64,000 nt of DNA from positions 18,381,758 to 18,445,757 of the forward strand of contig JBBCBC010000022.1 in NCBI GenBank assembly GCA_037126765.1, read 5' to 3'. Source of the DNA: Stenogyne calaminthoides. Its lineage: Eukaryota; Streptophyta; Magnoliopsida; Lamiales; Lamiaceae. Position numbers and translations under genes: made by a program. The notes under the pieces were generated by a model, which had not been told where the DNA came from, did no database searches, and was given only the letters and a program-made list of their open reading frames with translations. How positions within the stretch are numbered: position 1 is the stretch's first letter; every line of letters starts with the position of its first letter. Below are positions 11,442-21,439 of the stretch, one piece after another.

Positions 11442-11456
11442 GTACTATCAGAGCTC
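11442..11456 (+). other. Degenerate primer binding site of copia copy 1
   Basis: The sequence GTACTATCAGAGCTC aligns with the tRNA-iMet site TGGTATCAGAGC with two changes at its start. It directly follows the LTR end. Copy 2 keeps the intact form at 41971-41984. Confidence 0.8.
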
Positions 11457-13547
11457 CAGGCTTTTGATTAATTGCATGAATTAATTGATTTATAAAATAT
11501 TTTATAAATTAATTGTTACGGTCAATTTTGTTAATGACCGCAGCAAATATGTCAACATGTTGTTGACGTGGGGCTGTGATAATGGGTTTGGTTGTTTTAA
11601 TTGTTAATTGCTCAAACATTATTTTTTGCCCCTTTTTGTTTCGTCTTCCTCGCTGGCTCTCAAATTAGGTTTTTGAAACCCTAATCACCATCATCGTCGC
11701 GCGCCGCTTCACTGGCAAAGGAGACCTGTGCGACGTCGCTCGAGATGGCGGTTCACCACCGCATCTCGCGATGCTTCGCGAGGACTCTCAAGCCGATGAC
11801 CATGGCGCTGCGTTTTTCGATCTACTGCTCTAGTGCGACGCCGAGGCGCGTCTCTGGTTCACGAGCGACGGCGATTCACGTCGTCTTCTTCGGCGAAATC
11901 GATTCGCATCGAAGAGTTGTAGAGACGGCTGAGTTGTTCGACCACTGAACCATCTAAGAGCGATTCATCGCATGGGCCGTGTCCCGGCAGCGATTCGCCA
12001 AGCTGCATCGAGCGGTGGAGCGGAATCACCCGCGCCGGTGTATTGCAGTGGGGGTTTTCCTTCATGCGCCGCTGTGCTGAGTCGATTTGAACGATACAAC
12101 GCGCGAGCGTGATAGACATTTTCTGAAAAGTTGGGGAGCAACGCGGGTCGCGTCGCGTTCACGCGGCGGCGATTTGTTTGCGCCGCTTCGTTTTCAGTCT
12201 TCTGGTGTGTTGCGTTCACCGCTGTGTCCAATTCTTTTCTGGATTATTCTTCGATTGTTCATGGTTTTCGATTGATTCTATTGAATGGTGTTCGATGAAC
12301 TGAAAATTTGGTTTGGAAATTGGGTCGGGTAATGTCGATTTACGGATTGGATCCTATTTGGTTGGGCGATGATGCGAGGAGGGTTGTTTGCAAATTTGAT
12401 TTGAGACAGGCCCTCCAGTGCAATTTTGGAAATTGCACATGAGCCCCCATATTTATTAATTAAAATTAAATTGGCTTTAATTTGTTAGAATTAATAAAAT
12501 TTGGGTTTTAATAATACGTTTATTAGTTGGACTAATAAAACTTAATTAATTGGATTAATTAAGGATTCAAACTAATAAAACCAATCTGCCTTAAATTTAA
12601 TTGGATTAAATTTAAAAGGAATGGTAATAAAAGTTAGACTTTTATTTATAATTAATTGGATGAATTATTAATATTTTAAAATAATGAAAAATTGAATTTA
12701 AAATTGGATTTAAAATTCAAATGTTTTCAAAGGTTATCAAATCCCACTTAGTTGACTTATTCATTCAAATTCGATTTAATTTGTTAACGCATTTATAGTC
12801 CGCATTATAATTGTTTGGGTAGGCGGCGCCCAATAAATATCGGACCGTATTAATTGTTTGGGTAGACGGCGCCCATGTAAGTGTTAGTCCGTATGAAATC
12901 ATGTTTGGGTAGACGGCTCCCAATAATTGCTCAAATGTGATGTAGATTAACATGTTGGATCTCGATTAAGCAATTAATACCCCGCCTTTTAAAACATTCC
13001 TCACTAAAATCTGGTTTTTCATTAAATTGAAACGATGTCTTCCATCGAAATTAAAAGTAAACCGGGGATTTCGTTCCAATGGGTATTTAAGACCAAAGTC
13101 TTTTGCTCGGATCTACATTCAACGGGACTTTTATAGGGACACGCAGTGTCGCCGCTTGATGTAAACCAACTTAACTTTGTTTATTCAGCCAAAGCAGGAA
13201 AAATAAAAGTTAAGAGACATCCGATTAAACTGAGTTTAATCAACTAGATATTGCAAATTTTGCAATTGGTTTGGAGACCTACCAGTTATGCTATTGTGAT
13301 ATTCAGCCAAAGCAGGGATCATGATAGTAGGAATGTGGATCCTAGTCCATTACAATTTACATTTGATATAAATTCGTACTCTTCCGATGGGTCGTTGAGT
13401 ATGTGAAAATAATGGAGACAAAATAAACACAAAAGAAAGGCCATGTTTATTTTGATTGTTGAATATTGATCATAAGAATTATGTGTTTAATTCCCGTTTT
13501 ATTTTATTTCTCTTGGTCAGTTGAAATGTATAACTATTATTGAGATG
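11457..13547 (+). other. Copia copy 1 leader with a GC-rich block
   Basis: About 2.1 kb separate the primer site from recognisable gag. At 11640-12280 composition switches to GC-rich with many CGC/GCG triplets. It starts after a dyad of AATTAGGTTTTT and GAAACCCTAAT (about 11663-11685). The equivalent block exists in copy 2 at about 41200-41810 on the minus strand, so it belongs to the family. Short frames in it (for example 11745-11948) are not shared cleanly with copy 2. Beyond 12300 the leader returns to AT-rich sequence. A repeated TTGTTTGGGTAGACGGCGCCCA-like unit occurs three times at 12807-12923. Confidence 0.75.
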
Positions 13548-14330
13548 TGTTTTGGAAATAAACTTAAATTGGCTAGGCCAAATTTTCTGGACTGGCACCG
13601 AAACTTGTGTTTGGTGCTGAGGTAAGAAAGGATTGAGTACGTGTTGGACACGTATATCCTGGTTACCCTTAAAGCTGGTACTCTGAAACAGCCACGTTTG
13701 ACGTAGCAGCTCAGAAGAAGCATCAAGAGGATGCTTCCCAAGCTCAGTGTGTGATGTTGCTCTGCATGACTCCCGATATACATAGGCAACGTGAGAAAAT
13801 GGATCTCTTCTAGATGCTCCAGCATCTGAAGGATCTCTTTGATTCTGAATATCATTCCGAGATTTATGAAGTAATGAGAGATCTGTTCAGATGTCGGTTA
13901 GCTAAAGAAGAGAAGATTTCATCTCATGTGCTAATGATGATAGACATAATTGAGAAACTTGGTAATTTAGGCATTGTGCTAAAAGACCAACGTTTTCATC
14001 TATGATATCCTCCAGTTGCTCCCGGATTCATATTTTAGCTTCATTGTGAACTACAATATGAATAAGACGGATGCGACCGTGCCTGAACTTCACAACGTGC
14101 TCAAGACTTTTGAGTTCACAATCACTAAGATGGTGTTCAAAAGGAGGAGAGTGTAAACAAGGATGTGTGCCTCTACTGTAAGTAGAAGAGGGCACCCGAA
14201 GAAGGACTGTAAGGTTTTGGTTGCTGAAAAGAACACTAGGTGCTTCTAGCACTAGAACATGTTTGTTTGTTATTAAGATAAATATGTCCACTAATAGCGC
14301 TAACTACTTAGTATTGGATACCTGATGTGG
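13548..14330 (+). pseudogene. Copia copy 1 gag and protease, broken
   Basis: Fragments in different frames give KLARPNFLDWHRNL (UBN2/Gag start), then MTPDIHRQREKMDLF, HLKDLFDSEYHSEIYEVMRD and KISSHVLMMIDIIEKLGNLG (13720-14000), a typical plant copia capsid. The zinc knuckle is split by a frameshift around 14165-14210 (VCLYCK in one frame, GHPKKDCK in another). The protease motif near 14315 reads L-D-T-stop-C-G-S, where the family has D-T-G: the Gly codon has become TGA. No functional Gag or protease can be made. Confidence 0.8.
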
Positions 14331-14443
14331 CTCCTACATTTGCACTAATGTGAAAGGGCTTATATGTCATAGCACAGTTAGGGCGGGTGAACGTGTGGGG
14401 ACTTATGTGTTAGACTTACCCTTTGGTTTTAGATTAGAACTTA

Positions 14444-15215
14444 ATGATTGTCATTTATTTCTTTCTATTACTCGCAACATGTATTTGTTGCATTATGGAT
14501 ATGATGTTCTTAATATACAAAATAAAAGACTCAAACTTAGAAATCATGAAAACCCGACTCACTTATGCCATTGTAGAACTTGATCATGTAAACGAGAAAA
14601 GAATTGCAAGGTTAAGAAAGTTAGACTACTTAACCCCATTCGACTATGAGTCTTATGGAGATTGTGAATCTTATCTCATGGGCGAGATGATCAATAGACC
14701 GCATGCCAAAGAAGTTCTAGAGTTGATCTACAACGATGTTTGTGGACCATGGCCCACTCTAGCTAGGGGTCACTTCGGCTACTTCATCACTTTTACTGAT
14801 GATTTCTCTATATACGGATACGTGTATCTTATGAAACACAAATCCGAATCTTTTGAGAAATTCAAAGAGTACAAAGCTGAAGTAGAGAAGCAACTTGGTA
14901 AGAGTATCAAGACTCTTCGATCGGATCGAGGAGGTGAATACCTTATCCATGAATTCACTGATTACTTGAAGTTACATGGAATTCAGTCACAATGGACTCC
15001 TCCCGAAATACCTCAGATGAACGGTGTGTCCGAGAGGAGAAACCGCACTCTGTTAGACATGGTGAGGTCCATGATGAGCTTCTCCTCTCTTCCGACATTC
15101 TTATGGAGATACGCGTTACAAACCTCAATTTACATTCTGAATAGGATTTCATCTAAATTGGTTGAGTATACACCATATGATCCATGGTGTGGCAAGAAGC
15201 CAACTTTTACACATA
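14444..15215 (+). pseudogene. Copia copy 1 integrase
   Basis: This frame of 258 codons ends at a stop at 15218. It contains a GAG-pre-integrase remnant (DHVNEKRIARLRKLDYLTPF, then SYGDCESYLMGEM), then the catalytic core: DVCGP...FITFTDDFS (first Asp), TLRSDRGGEYL (second Asp) and GVSERRNRTLLDM (Glu). The D-D-E residues are visible, so this domain is fairly well kept. The frame ends within the C-terminal region (YDPWCGKKPTF, family form 'ELW.GKKP'). Confidence 0.88.
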
Positions 15216-15239
15216 TCTAACATGGGGTTGCCCCGTGAT

Positions 15240-17345
15240 TGTGAAAAGGATGCTTACCGACAAATTGGAATCCAAAGGTGAAAAGAGTTACTTTGTGGGA
15301 TATCCTAAAGTAACTAAAGGATATTACTTCTATCTACCTGAGATATAATCAATGATTATTTCTAGGCAGACCAAGTTCCTCGAAGAAGACTATGTCTGAA
15401 GAAATTCAAGAACCACAAATTAACAAAGAGACTGATATCTTGTCAAAGCAACATGACAAGGAATCAGTGGGAGCATTCAGCAACTTTCACGGTGGGAGTC
15501 TTTCACTAGGTGATCGTCTTTCAGCCAGTGGGAGCGTAATTGGAGTTGGCTTGCCTGTGCATGAACCTCCAAGTGGGTTGAATGAGAACAGCATAGTTCA
15601 AACTCCCGCCCAAGAGGCATCTGAAAGTGTAGCTCTTGAGGACTCTCCAGACATTGATGAAATCGATGCACCACAAAATTTTCATGATCAGAATGTGCAG
15701 CATGCACAACCACAGCTCTGTAAGTCAATTAGAAATCGTAATCCGCCCATTAGATACGATTACCTCATGGAGGAACTCGATAATGTGGACATACCGGATA
15801 AGTACGATCCTAATACTTATTCTGAAGCAATATCAGATATTGATTCTGGGAAGTGGCATGAATCCATGAAATTCGAGATGGACTCGATGTACACCAATCA
15901 AGTTTAGGACTTGGTTGAGTTGCCTAAAGGGGTTAGACCCATATGTTGTGATTGGGTCTTCAAGCGCAAGACTGATGCAAATGGCAAAGTACAAACCTAC
16001 AAAGCTAGGTTGGTGGCGAAGGATTATAGTCAACGCGAAGGCATTGACTGTGATGAGACCTTCTCACCAGTTGCAAAGATCAAGTCCATTCAAATTTTAC
16101 TTGCGATAGCAACACACTATGATTATGAGATTTGGTAGATGGATGTCAAAACAACTTTCCTCAATGGAAACATTGATAAGGAAGTGTTTATGACTCAACC
16201 GGAAGGTTTTATATCTAAGTCAAACTCTAATCTAGTATGCATGCTAAAGAGATCTATTTATGGATTGAAGCAAGCTTCTAGGAGTTGGAATATTCGATTT
16301 GATGAAGCTATCAAGTTTTGACTTCATCAAAAATTTGGAAGATCCGTGCGTTTATTGTAAACGCAATGGGAAGAATATTATTTTCATAATCGTGTATGTC
16401 AATGACATATTGATTTTGGGAAACAATATCCCGTTAATGCAGTCCATTAAAGATTTTTTGTCAAAGACCTTCATGATGAAGGATCTTGGTGAAGTCTGCT
16501 ACATCTTAGGGATCAAGATCCACTTGGATAGATCCAAGAAGATGTTGAGGCTGTCACAGTCGACCTATGTAGACAAGGTGTTGAAGCGTTTTGCGATGGA
16601 GAACTCTAAGATAGGGTCTCTATCGGAAAATTATGGGATAAAGCTATCAAAGAAGGATTGTCCTTTCTGTTGAAAGCTGATATCAAGCACATGAAAGATG
16701 TCCCATATGCATATGCAATTGGGTCAATCATGTATGCCATGACTTGCACTAGGCCAAACGTGGTCTACGCTATCAACATCACTAGTAAATACCAACAGAA
16801 TCCGGGTGAGTCTCACTGGATTGCTGTCAAGATCATTCTGAAGTATCTTAGACGAACTAAAGAATGTTTCCTTGTCTATAGTGGACAGTCAAATTAGTAG
16901 TCACTGGTTATGCTGACACAAGTTTCCAATCCGACTGTGATGATTACAAATCACAGTCAGGTTACATTTCACTTTCAATAATAAGGTGGTCAGTTGGAAT
17001 AGTTCCAAGCAAAAGGACCGCAGATTCAACAACCGAAGTTGAGTACATTGTTGTATCAGAAGCCTCAAGCAGGCTGTCTGGATTTTATAGTTCTCAAGAG
17101 AATTAGGGGTAGTTCCGAGTGTCAGTTATCTAACAAAGTTGTATTGAGACAACGTTGGTGTGATTGCGTAAGCAAAGGAACCAAGATCAACAAGCATTAA
17201 CGAGCATGTACCTAGACTTATCATTTAATCTGAGAGATCATAAGGATAGGAGAAATGGAATTAAAATGTATTCCCACATATTTAATTTGGAAGATCATTT
17301 CACCAAAACACTGAGTGTTCATGTACGCACTAGACATTTGATGGT
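15240..17345 (+). pseudogene. Copia copy 1 reverse transcriptase and RNase H
   Basis: A linker frame (15392-15907) leads into RT: VFKRKTDANGKVQTYKARLV (about 15954), QREGIDCDETFSPVAKI, MDVKTTFLNGNIDKEVFM (motif A), SIYGLKQASRSWNIRFDEAI, then FIIVYVNDILILGN at about 16384-16425 where the family has Y-V-D-D. RNase H follows in pieces to 17345 (MYAMTCTRPNVVYAINITS, LKYLRRTKECFLVYSG). In-frame stops occur at 15905, 16136 and 16319 and there is a frameshift at about 16660. The enzyme is dead by the D to N change alone. Confidence 0.9.
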
Positions 17346-17378
17346 CTAGGGGTTAGACATGTAGGTGATTGACTCTAG

Positions 17379-17392
17379 TCCAAGTGGGAGAT
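17379..17392 (+). other. Polypurine tract of copia copy 1
   Basis: CCAAGTGGGAGATT directly precedes the 3' LTR start TGTTAG. This is the usual plant copia plus-strand primer. The same sequence lies at 35972-35984 (reverse strand) in copy 2. Confidence 0.88.
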
Positions 17393-18993
17393 TGTTAGTG
17401 TTAGTGTCCTAGAGACAATCTATGGTAAGGACATAATACTCGATGATATTCAGTTTGATTTAATATTATAGTTCACTTAATATTAATGAATGGCAATACA
17501 CTTGTTTGAATATTTATGTTTTATTATTTGCATTTATTCATTCAAGTGTTCCCATGAGTCATTGATGTCATTGAGGTTGTGAGAACTCAGATGACTTAAG
17601 CATGATTCTCAAATAGCCCCGATCAAGGTCATCAAGAATGGGATATTGATGATGCAATGGAGATTGGTGTGCGATCTGCATCATACTCTTAGATAGTTTA
17701 GTAAGATCTCACTTACTACGAGATACTAGGTATCTCATGATGGATGCACAAATACCTTATAGGGTATTGGTATACCCATCCGAGAAACTATTTGATGTAG
17801 TTCTACTATATGTGTCTACGCGTGTCTCGGTTAGTGGGAGCGATGCGATACTCCTTTGACTTGAGGTCAATACGTACGATATGTGTGGGATGATGAACTT
17901 TGACCATGACCGACGCTTGCACCCGTCTATGGGTAGATATGACTTGGATTGGATTCATCACGAAGTGCATGTGCGTGGTAGTTGAGCCAAGAATAGGATT
18001 CATTCTTCAAAGTGGATTTAGATAGAATACTCATCGTCTCATCATAATTGGATCAAAGTCATCGGTCGATGCACGTCAACTTAGACTTTGTGGCTAAGTG
18101 TGACATACATGATCAATTAGTGATTGGAGATAAATTGATTAAGTTATTTGAATAGACATTTCATCATGTTCAAGACTTAATCGAGTATTCGCGAATGAAA
18201 GGAGGAAATCGTAATAGCCCATGTTTCAGTTACATGTAGTTGCATATTTCCTCGCAACGTACCTCATATATTGAGAATGTCTAATTTATTGTCTAGAGTT
18301 CAATTAAGACCGTTAGTTTGACTAATCACTCGATATATGAGGGCCTATGGGTCACACAACAAGTAATGGTTGTTTACTAATTATAGTTGATTGATTAAAT
18401 GTTAAATTGGATTTAATATTTAATTTATGGAGAAGTAATTAATAATAGATTAATTTGGAATTAATTATTATTAATATTTAATTAAATTGGATTTAATTAA
18501 ATAAGAATTCCCAATAATTATATTTGGAATATAATTGTAGGATTTAATGTATATGGAAATAAATCGTAGAGATTTTCATATAAGGCCTTTAAATCCGTAG
18601 AGATTTATATTTAGGGAATTAAATTAAAAGGAATTAATGTAATTCAAGATTAGAGATTTTATTTCAACAATAGGAATTCACAAATAAGCTAATTGGGCTA
18701 GCTTGGGAAATAACCTAAGCCTCCCTATATATATATACAAGCTCTTAGGAATTCACAAAATAATCACTTCGTATTTTCTCCATAAAATCTAGAGTTTGGA
18801 TTTTCCTAGCAAATTCATCTCGCGGTTTCAATGCTGCCAGATCTGTGCAGATTAGTAAACGATTGTTACGTGGTTACCATAGTTGAGGAATCCGTGTACG
18901 AATTGTTGTAAGAATTCTGTTTACGTTTACTCGTATTTAATTATGCAATTAACTATTCGTTGTTGGTGAACTTTAATTTCCGCTGCGCATGTA
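17393..18993 (+). mobile_element. Copia copy 1, 3' LTR (end truncated)
   Basis: It starts TGTTAGTGTTAGTGTCC and matches the 5' LTR throughout. It stops at CGCTGCGCATGTATT, about 29 bp before the family terminus (ACGTGTTTAC...CCAACA seen in the solo LTR). What follows is gypsy LTR-like filler. It carries a stretch near 18800-18950 (GCTGCCAGATCTGTGC...) that the 5' LTR has lost but copy 2 and the solo LTR retain. Confidence 0.9.
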
Positions 18994-19032
18994 TTTCCGC
19001 TGTGGCAAAATTTGCAAAGTTGGTAAAGTTAC
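18994..19032 (+). other. Deletion junction with filler between copia copy 1 and gypsy LTR
   Basis: Between the truncated copia LTR and the Sirevirus lie about 39 bases of imperfect repeats of a 'TTGGCAAAGTTAC'-like unit (TGGCAAAA, TTTGCAAAG, TTGGTAAAGTTAC). The series continues across the Sirevirus at 33222 (TATTGACAAAGTTACATGTG), which matches gypsy 3' LTR at about 51559. About 200 bp of gypsy LTR (51352-51551 in the 3' LTR) are missing here. It looks like an end-joining scar with templated filler. Confidence 0.6.
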
Positions 19033-21005
19033 TGTTGGTCCCGGTGCAAATGAGTCTTACACGTGTATGGGGGGGGAATACACGTGTTTAGTGTTTTTAA
19101 AACTTTTTCTTACTGAGGTCAGCTTGGGTCTGATAATCCTGAAGATTAGGTTCTGAGAAGCACAGATCGCTTCTCGAGTCAAAGTCTCATCGAGACAAAG
19201 GATCCCGAAGTTGCTTTTAAACCCTCGATAATCCCAACCGAGTCCTCGAGTGTCGAGAGATCCCGAGTTGCTTGGATCGATAACTAACTTATCAATCCTC
19301 GGAAGAGAGTTCGGTTTGGTAACTATCTGTTCTAAATTACTCGATCGTCTTGAATGGTTGGCCTTAGATTATACTCGCTTTTAGCTTTGCTAAAAACCTT
19401 CCCTTTATGAAATAGTGATTAGGCTGTGATTCACTTATGCAACTTCAGTGGATTGATTCCAACTGAATATCAGTGAAAAGTATGCTTTCAAAATCAAGTC
19501 AATGCAACAGATAAGCACAGATAAGGAAAGCAATAAAGAACACAGCAATTATAGTGGTTAAGAGACTCAAGCTCCTACGTCCACTCTCCCTAACTCTTCA
19601 GAGAAATTCACTATCAACTTCTGAGCTTTCTGACTACCTCGCGTAGTTTACTTACTCAACTCGGCCCTGAGTTTTCTGACTACTCCACGTAGTTTACTTA
19701 CTCAACCCGACCTTGAGTTTTCTGACTACCTCCGTGGTTTACTTTACTCAATCACACACAAGCTTTCGTATCTACCCCCTCAGAGCTTACTAACTTCTCC
19801 TCTAGAGTTTTCGACTACTCCGCTGTGTTTTACTAACTCTTTACAACACTTCTCACCAACAAACACACTCCAACTACCTGCACAAGGGTTTGGGGTTTCT
19901 TGGTTGGTTTCCAACTAGGATGAGATATCCTTTACAATGAAGCACAATGCAAAGGGTTAGGATATCTCGACTAAGCTTTGGATAATTCTTATCAAGCTAG
20001 GCTTAGTATAGTGAGCTCTCTTCAATATTGAAGCACTTGGGAAATTCTATGTTTTTCGAGTGCTTTTAACTTTTACAAGAATAAGCTTGAGCTCTTAAGT
20101 TGCTTATAAATTTCCCGTAACCTTACAATGTAGAGGGTCACCAGTATTTATAGGCATACACCAAGGTCACTCTTTGAAAACTATCCGTTGGAGAGACAGC
20201 TTCGTGAGTTCCCTCTTGTGGTGTGTGAAACGGCTATATTTAGGGTTTGAAACTCCCTAACACTTTCTAGGCAATAGCCTTTCATGTAGCCGGTCTTCAC
20301 TTTTTGTAGTCTGGAACTTTTGTACATCTGACATCCTTTTTTCGAGACCTCCATTGTCGATGTCGATGAAGGTGCGATGTTGTCTTCCTCTTTTTTTGAC
20401 TTTTGTCTCCAGTTAAAGGTAAACACCTTCAACGGCTCTTTTTGGTTACAAACTCTGAGTTTGATATAACCTTAACAACACTTCTGACTTAGTTCCTTTT
20501 ATCTGCACTTGAATGTTTTGGCAAGTATCTATTTTCTAAGGAATCGCGATCTTCTCAGTATTGCATCCTTTAGATAGATATATTCATGCCTCCTCGAAAC
20601 ATTCGAGTTCATCTTGAGCATTGATGACCTTCTTGAGTCTTGATAATTCTTGATGTGCCTTGATATTCTTGATCTTTAGTTTCTCAGTCTTCAGTCTTTT
20701 TGTGTCTTCAGATTCTTCTGAGTCTTCAGGGTCTTCTGAGTCTTCAGGGTCTTCTGAATCTTTGTAGTTTATCTTGACCGATGTCTTCGAGTCTTCTCAC
20801 GAGTCTTCGCCACTCAATATCCTATCGAGTCTTCAAGAAACTATCCCGAACTATATCTCTTGACTATACATTCTGCAGATATCATCCTGAATATTCTAAA
20901 AACTGAATCCTGACTCAACTTTCAAGATCATTCTGAACATGTCATACTCAGGGGTTTTGGGATCTAATCAAAATCATATATCTTTATTAAATTCATCTCC
21001 CAACA
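19033..21005 (-). mobile_element. Sirevirus 3' LTR
   Basis: The ends are TGTTGGTCCC (19033) and CTCCCAACA (21005). The minus-strand TATA box CTATAAATA lies at about 20149-20157. It contains the block TTATAGTGGTT...CCTACGTCCACTC (about 19549-19590) shared with the unrelated-looking LTR at 621-2091, and repeated 'CTGACTAC-CGTAGTTTACTTACTC' units at 19629-19850. It carries one more 18-bp TCTTCTGAGTCTTCAGGG repeat (20710-20760) than its partner LTR. Confidence 0.93.
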
Positions 21006-21020
21006 ATTTCCCCCTTTTTG
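21006..21020 (-). other. Sirevirus polypurine tract
   Basis: The minus strand reads CAAAAAGGGGGAAAT immediately before the 3' LTR. This is the characteristic Sirevirus plus-strand primer, and its position confirms the minus orientation. Confidence 0.88.
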
Positions 21021-21439
21021 ATGATGCCAAAACCTATCTTGTTACAAACATATAACCTATACTCAGGTTTCAGTTTATCCTATTACAAGATTGGTTGTCT
21101 CCCAAATCATTTCTTAATTTAGAGAATCTCCAAACAATTTCAGAGTTTCTCAACAGTTTAATCATTCATCAATTTCTTCAGTAATGAATCTCTTTAATTA
21201 GTTCATTACCAAATACTTAAACAATTTCCCCCATATTCAGACAATTTCTTCAGAGACATTCATTTAGGCATATCAAAGTAAAAGACATGTAAATAAGATA
21301 ATGAGATATTATCTTTTGAGCATAATGATAAATCTTCATTGATGATTGGTATCCTGTTACATATTACAATGAGTTTATCAACAAAATCAAAAAAGACAAA
21401 ATTTAAAGATTACAAAATCTTCTGAGTCTTCGGTCTTCA

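Larger units (their letters stand above)
9922..18993 (+). mobile_element. Ty1-copia element, copy 1 (in gypsy 5' LTR)
   Basis: It has LTRs at 9922-11441 and 17393-18993, a primer site at 11442, decayed gag-pro-int-RT-RNase H in copia order (integrase before RT), and a polypurine tract at 17379-17392. The 3' LTR lacks about its last 29 bp, so no target duplication remains. The same family occurs as copy 2 (34391-43589) and a solo LTR (46625-48213). Stops and frameshifts run throughout, and the RT active site is mutated (YVND). I do not assign a copia lineage with confidence. Confidence 0.92.

Noticed and set aside
11745..12275. Short frames in the GC-rich copia leader
   Set aside because: High GC lowers stop frequency; frames are not aligned between the two copies, so coding is not supported.
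15477..15728. Minus-strand frames in copia copy 1
   Set aside because: Antisense to the integrase-RT linker; composition and position show they are shadows.
20181..20432. Minus frame present in both Sirevirus LTRs (also 32401-32664)
   Set aside because: Shared only because LTRs are duplicates; upstream of or near the TATA region and with no known domain.
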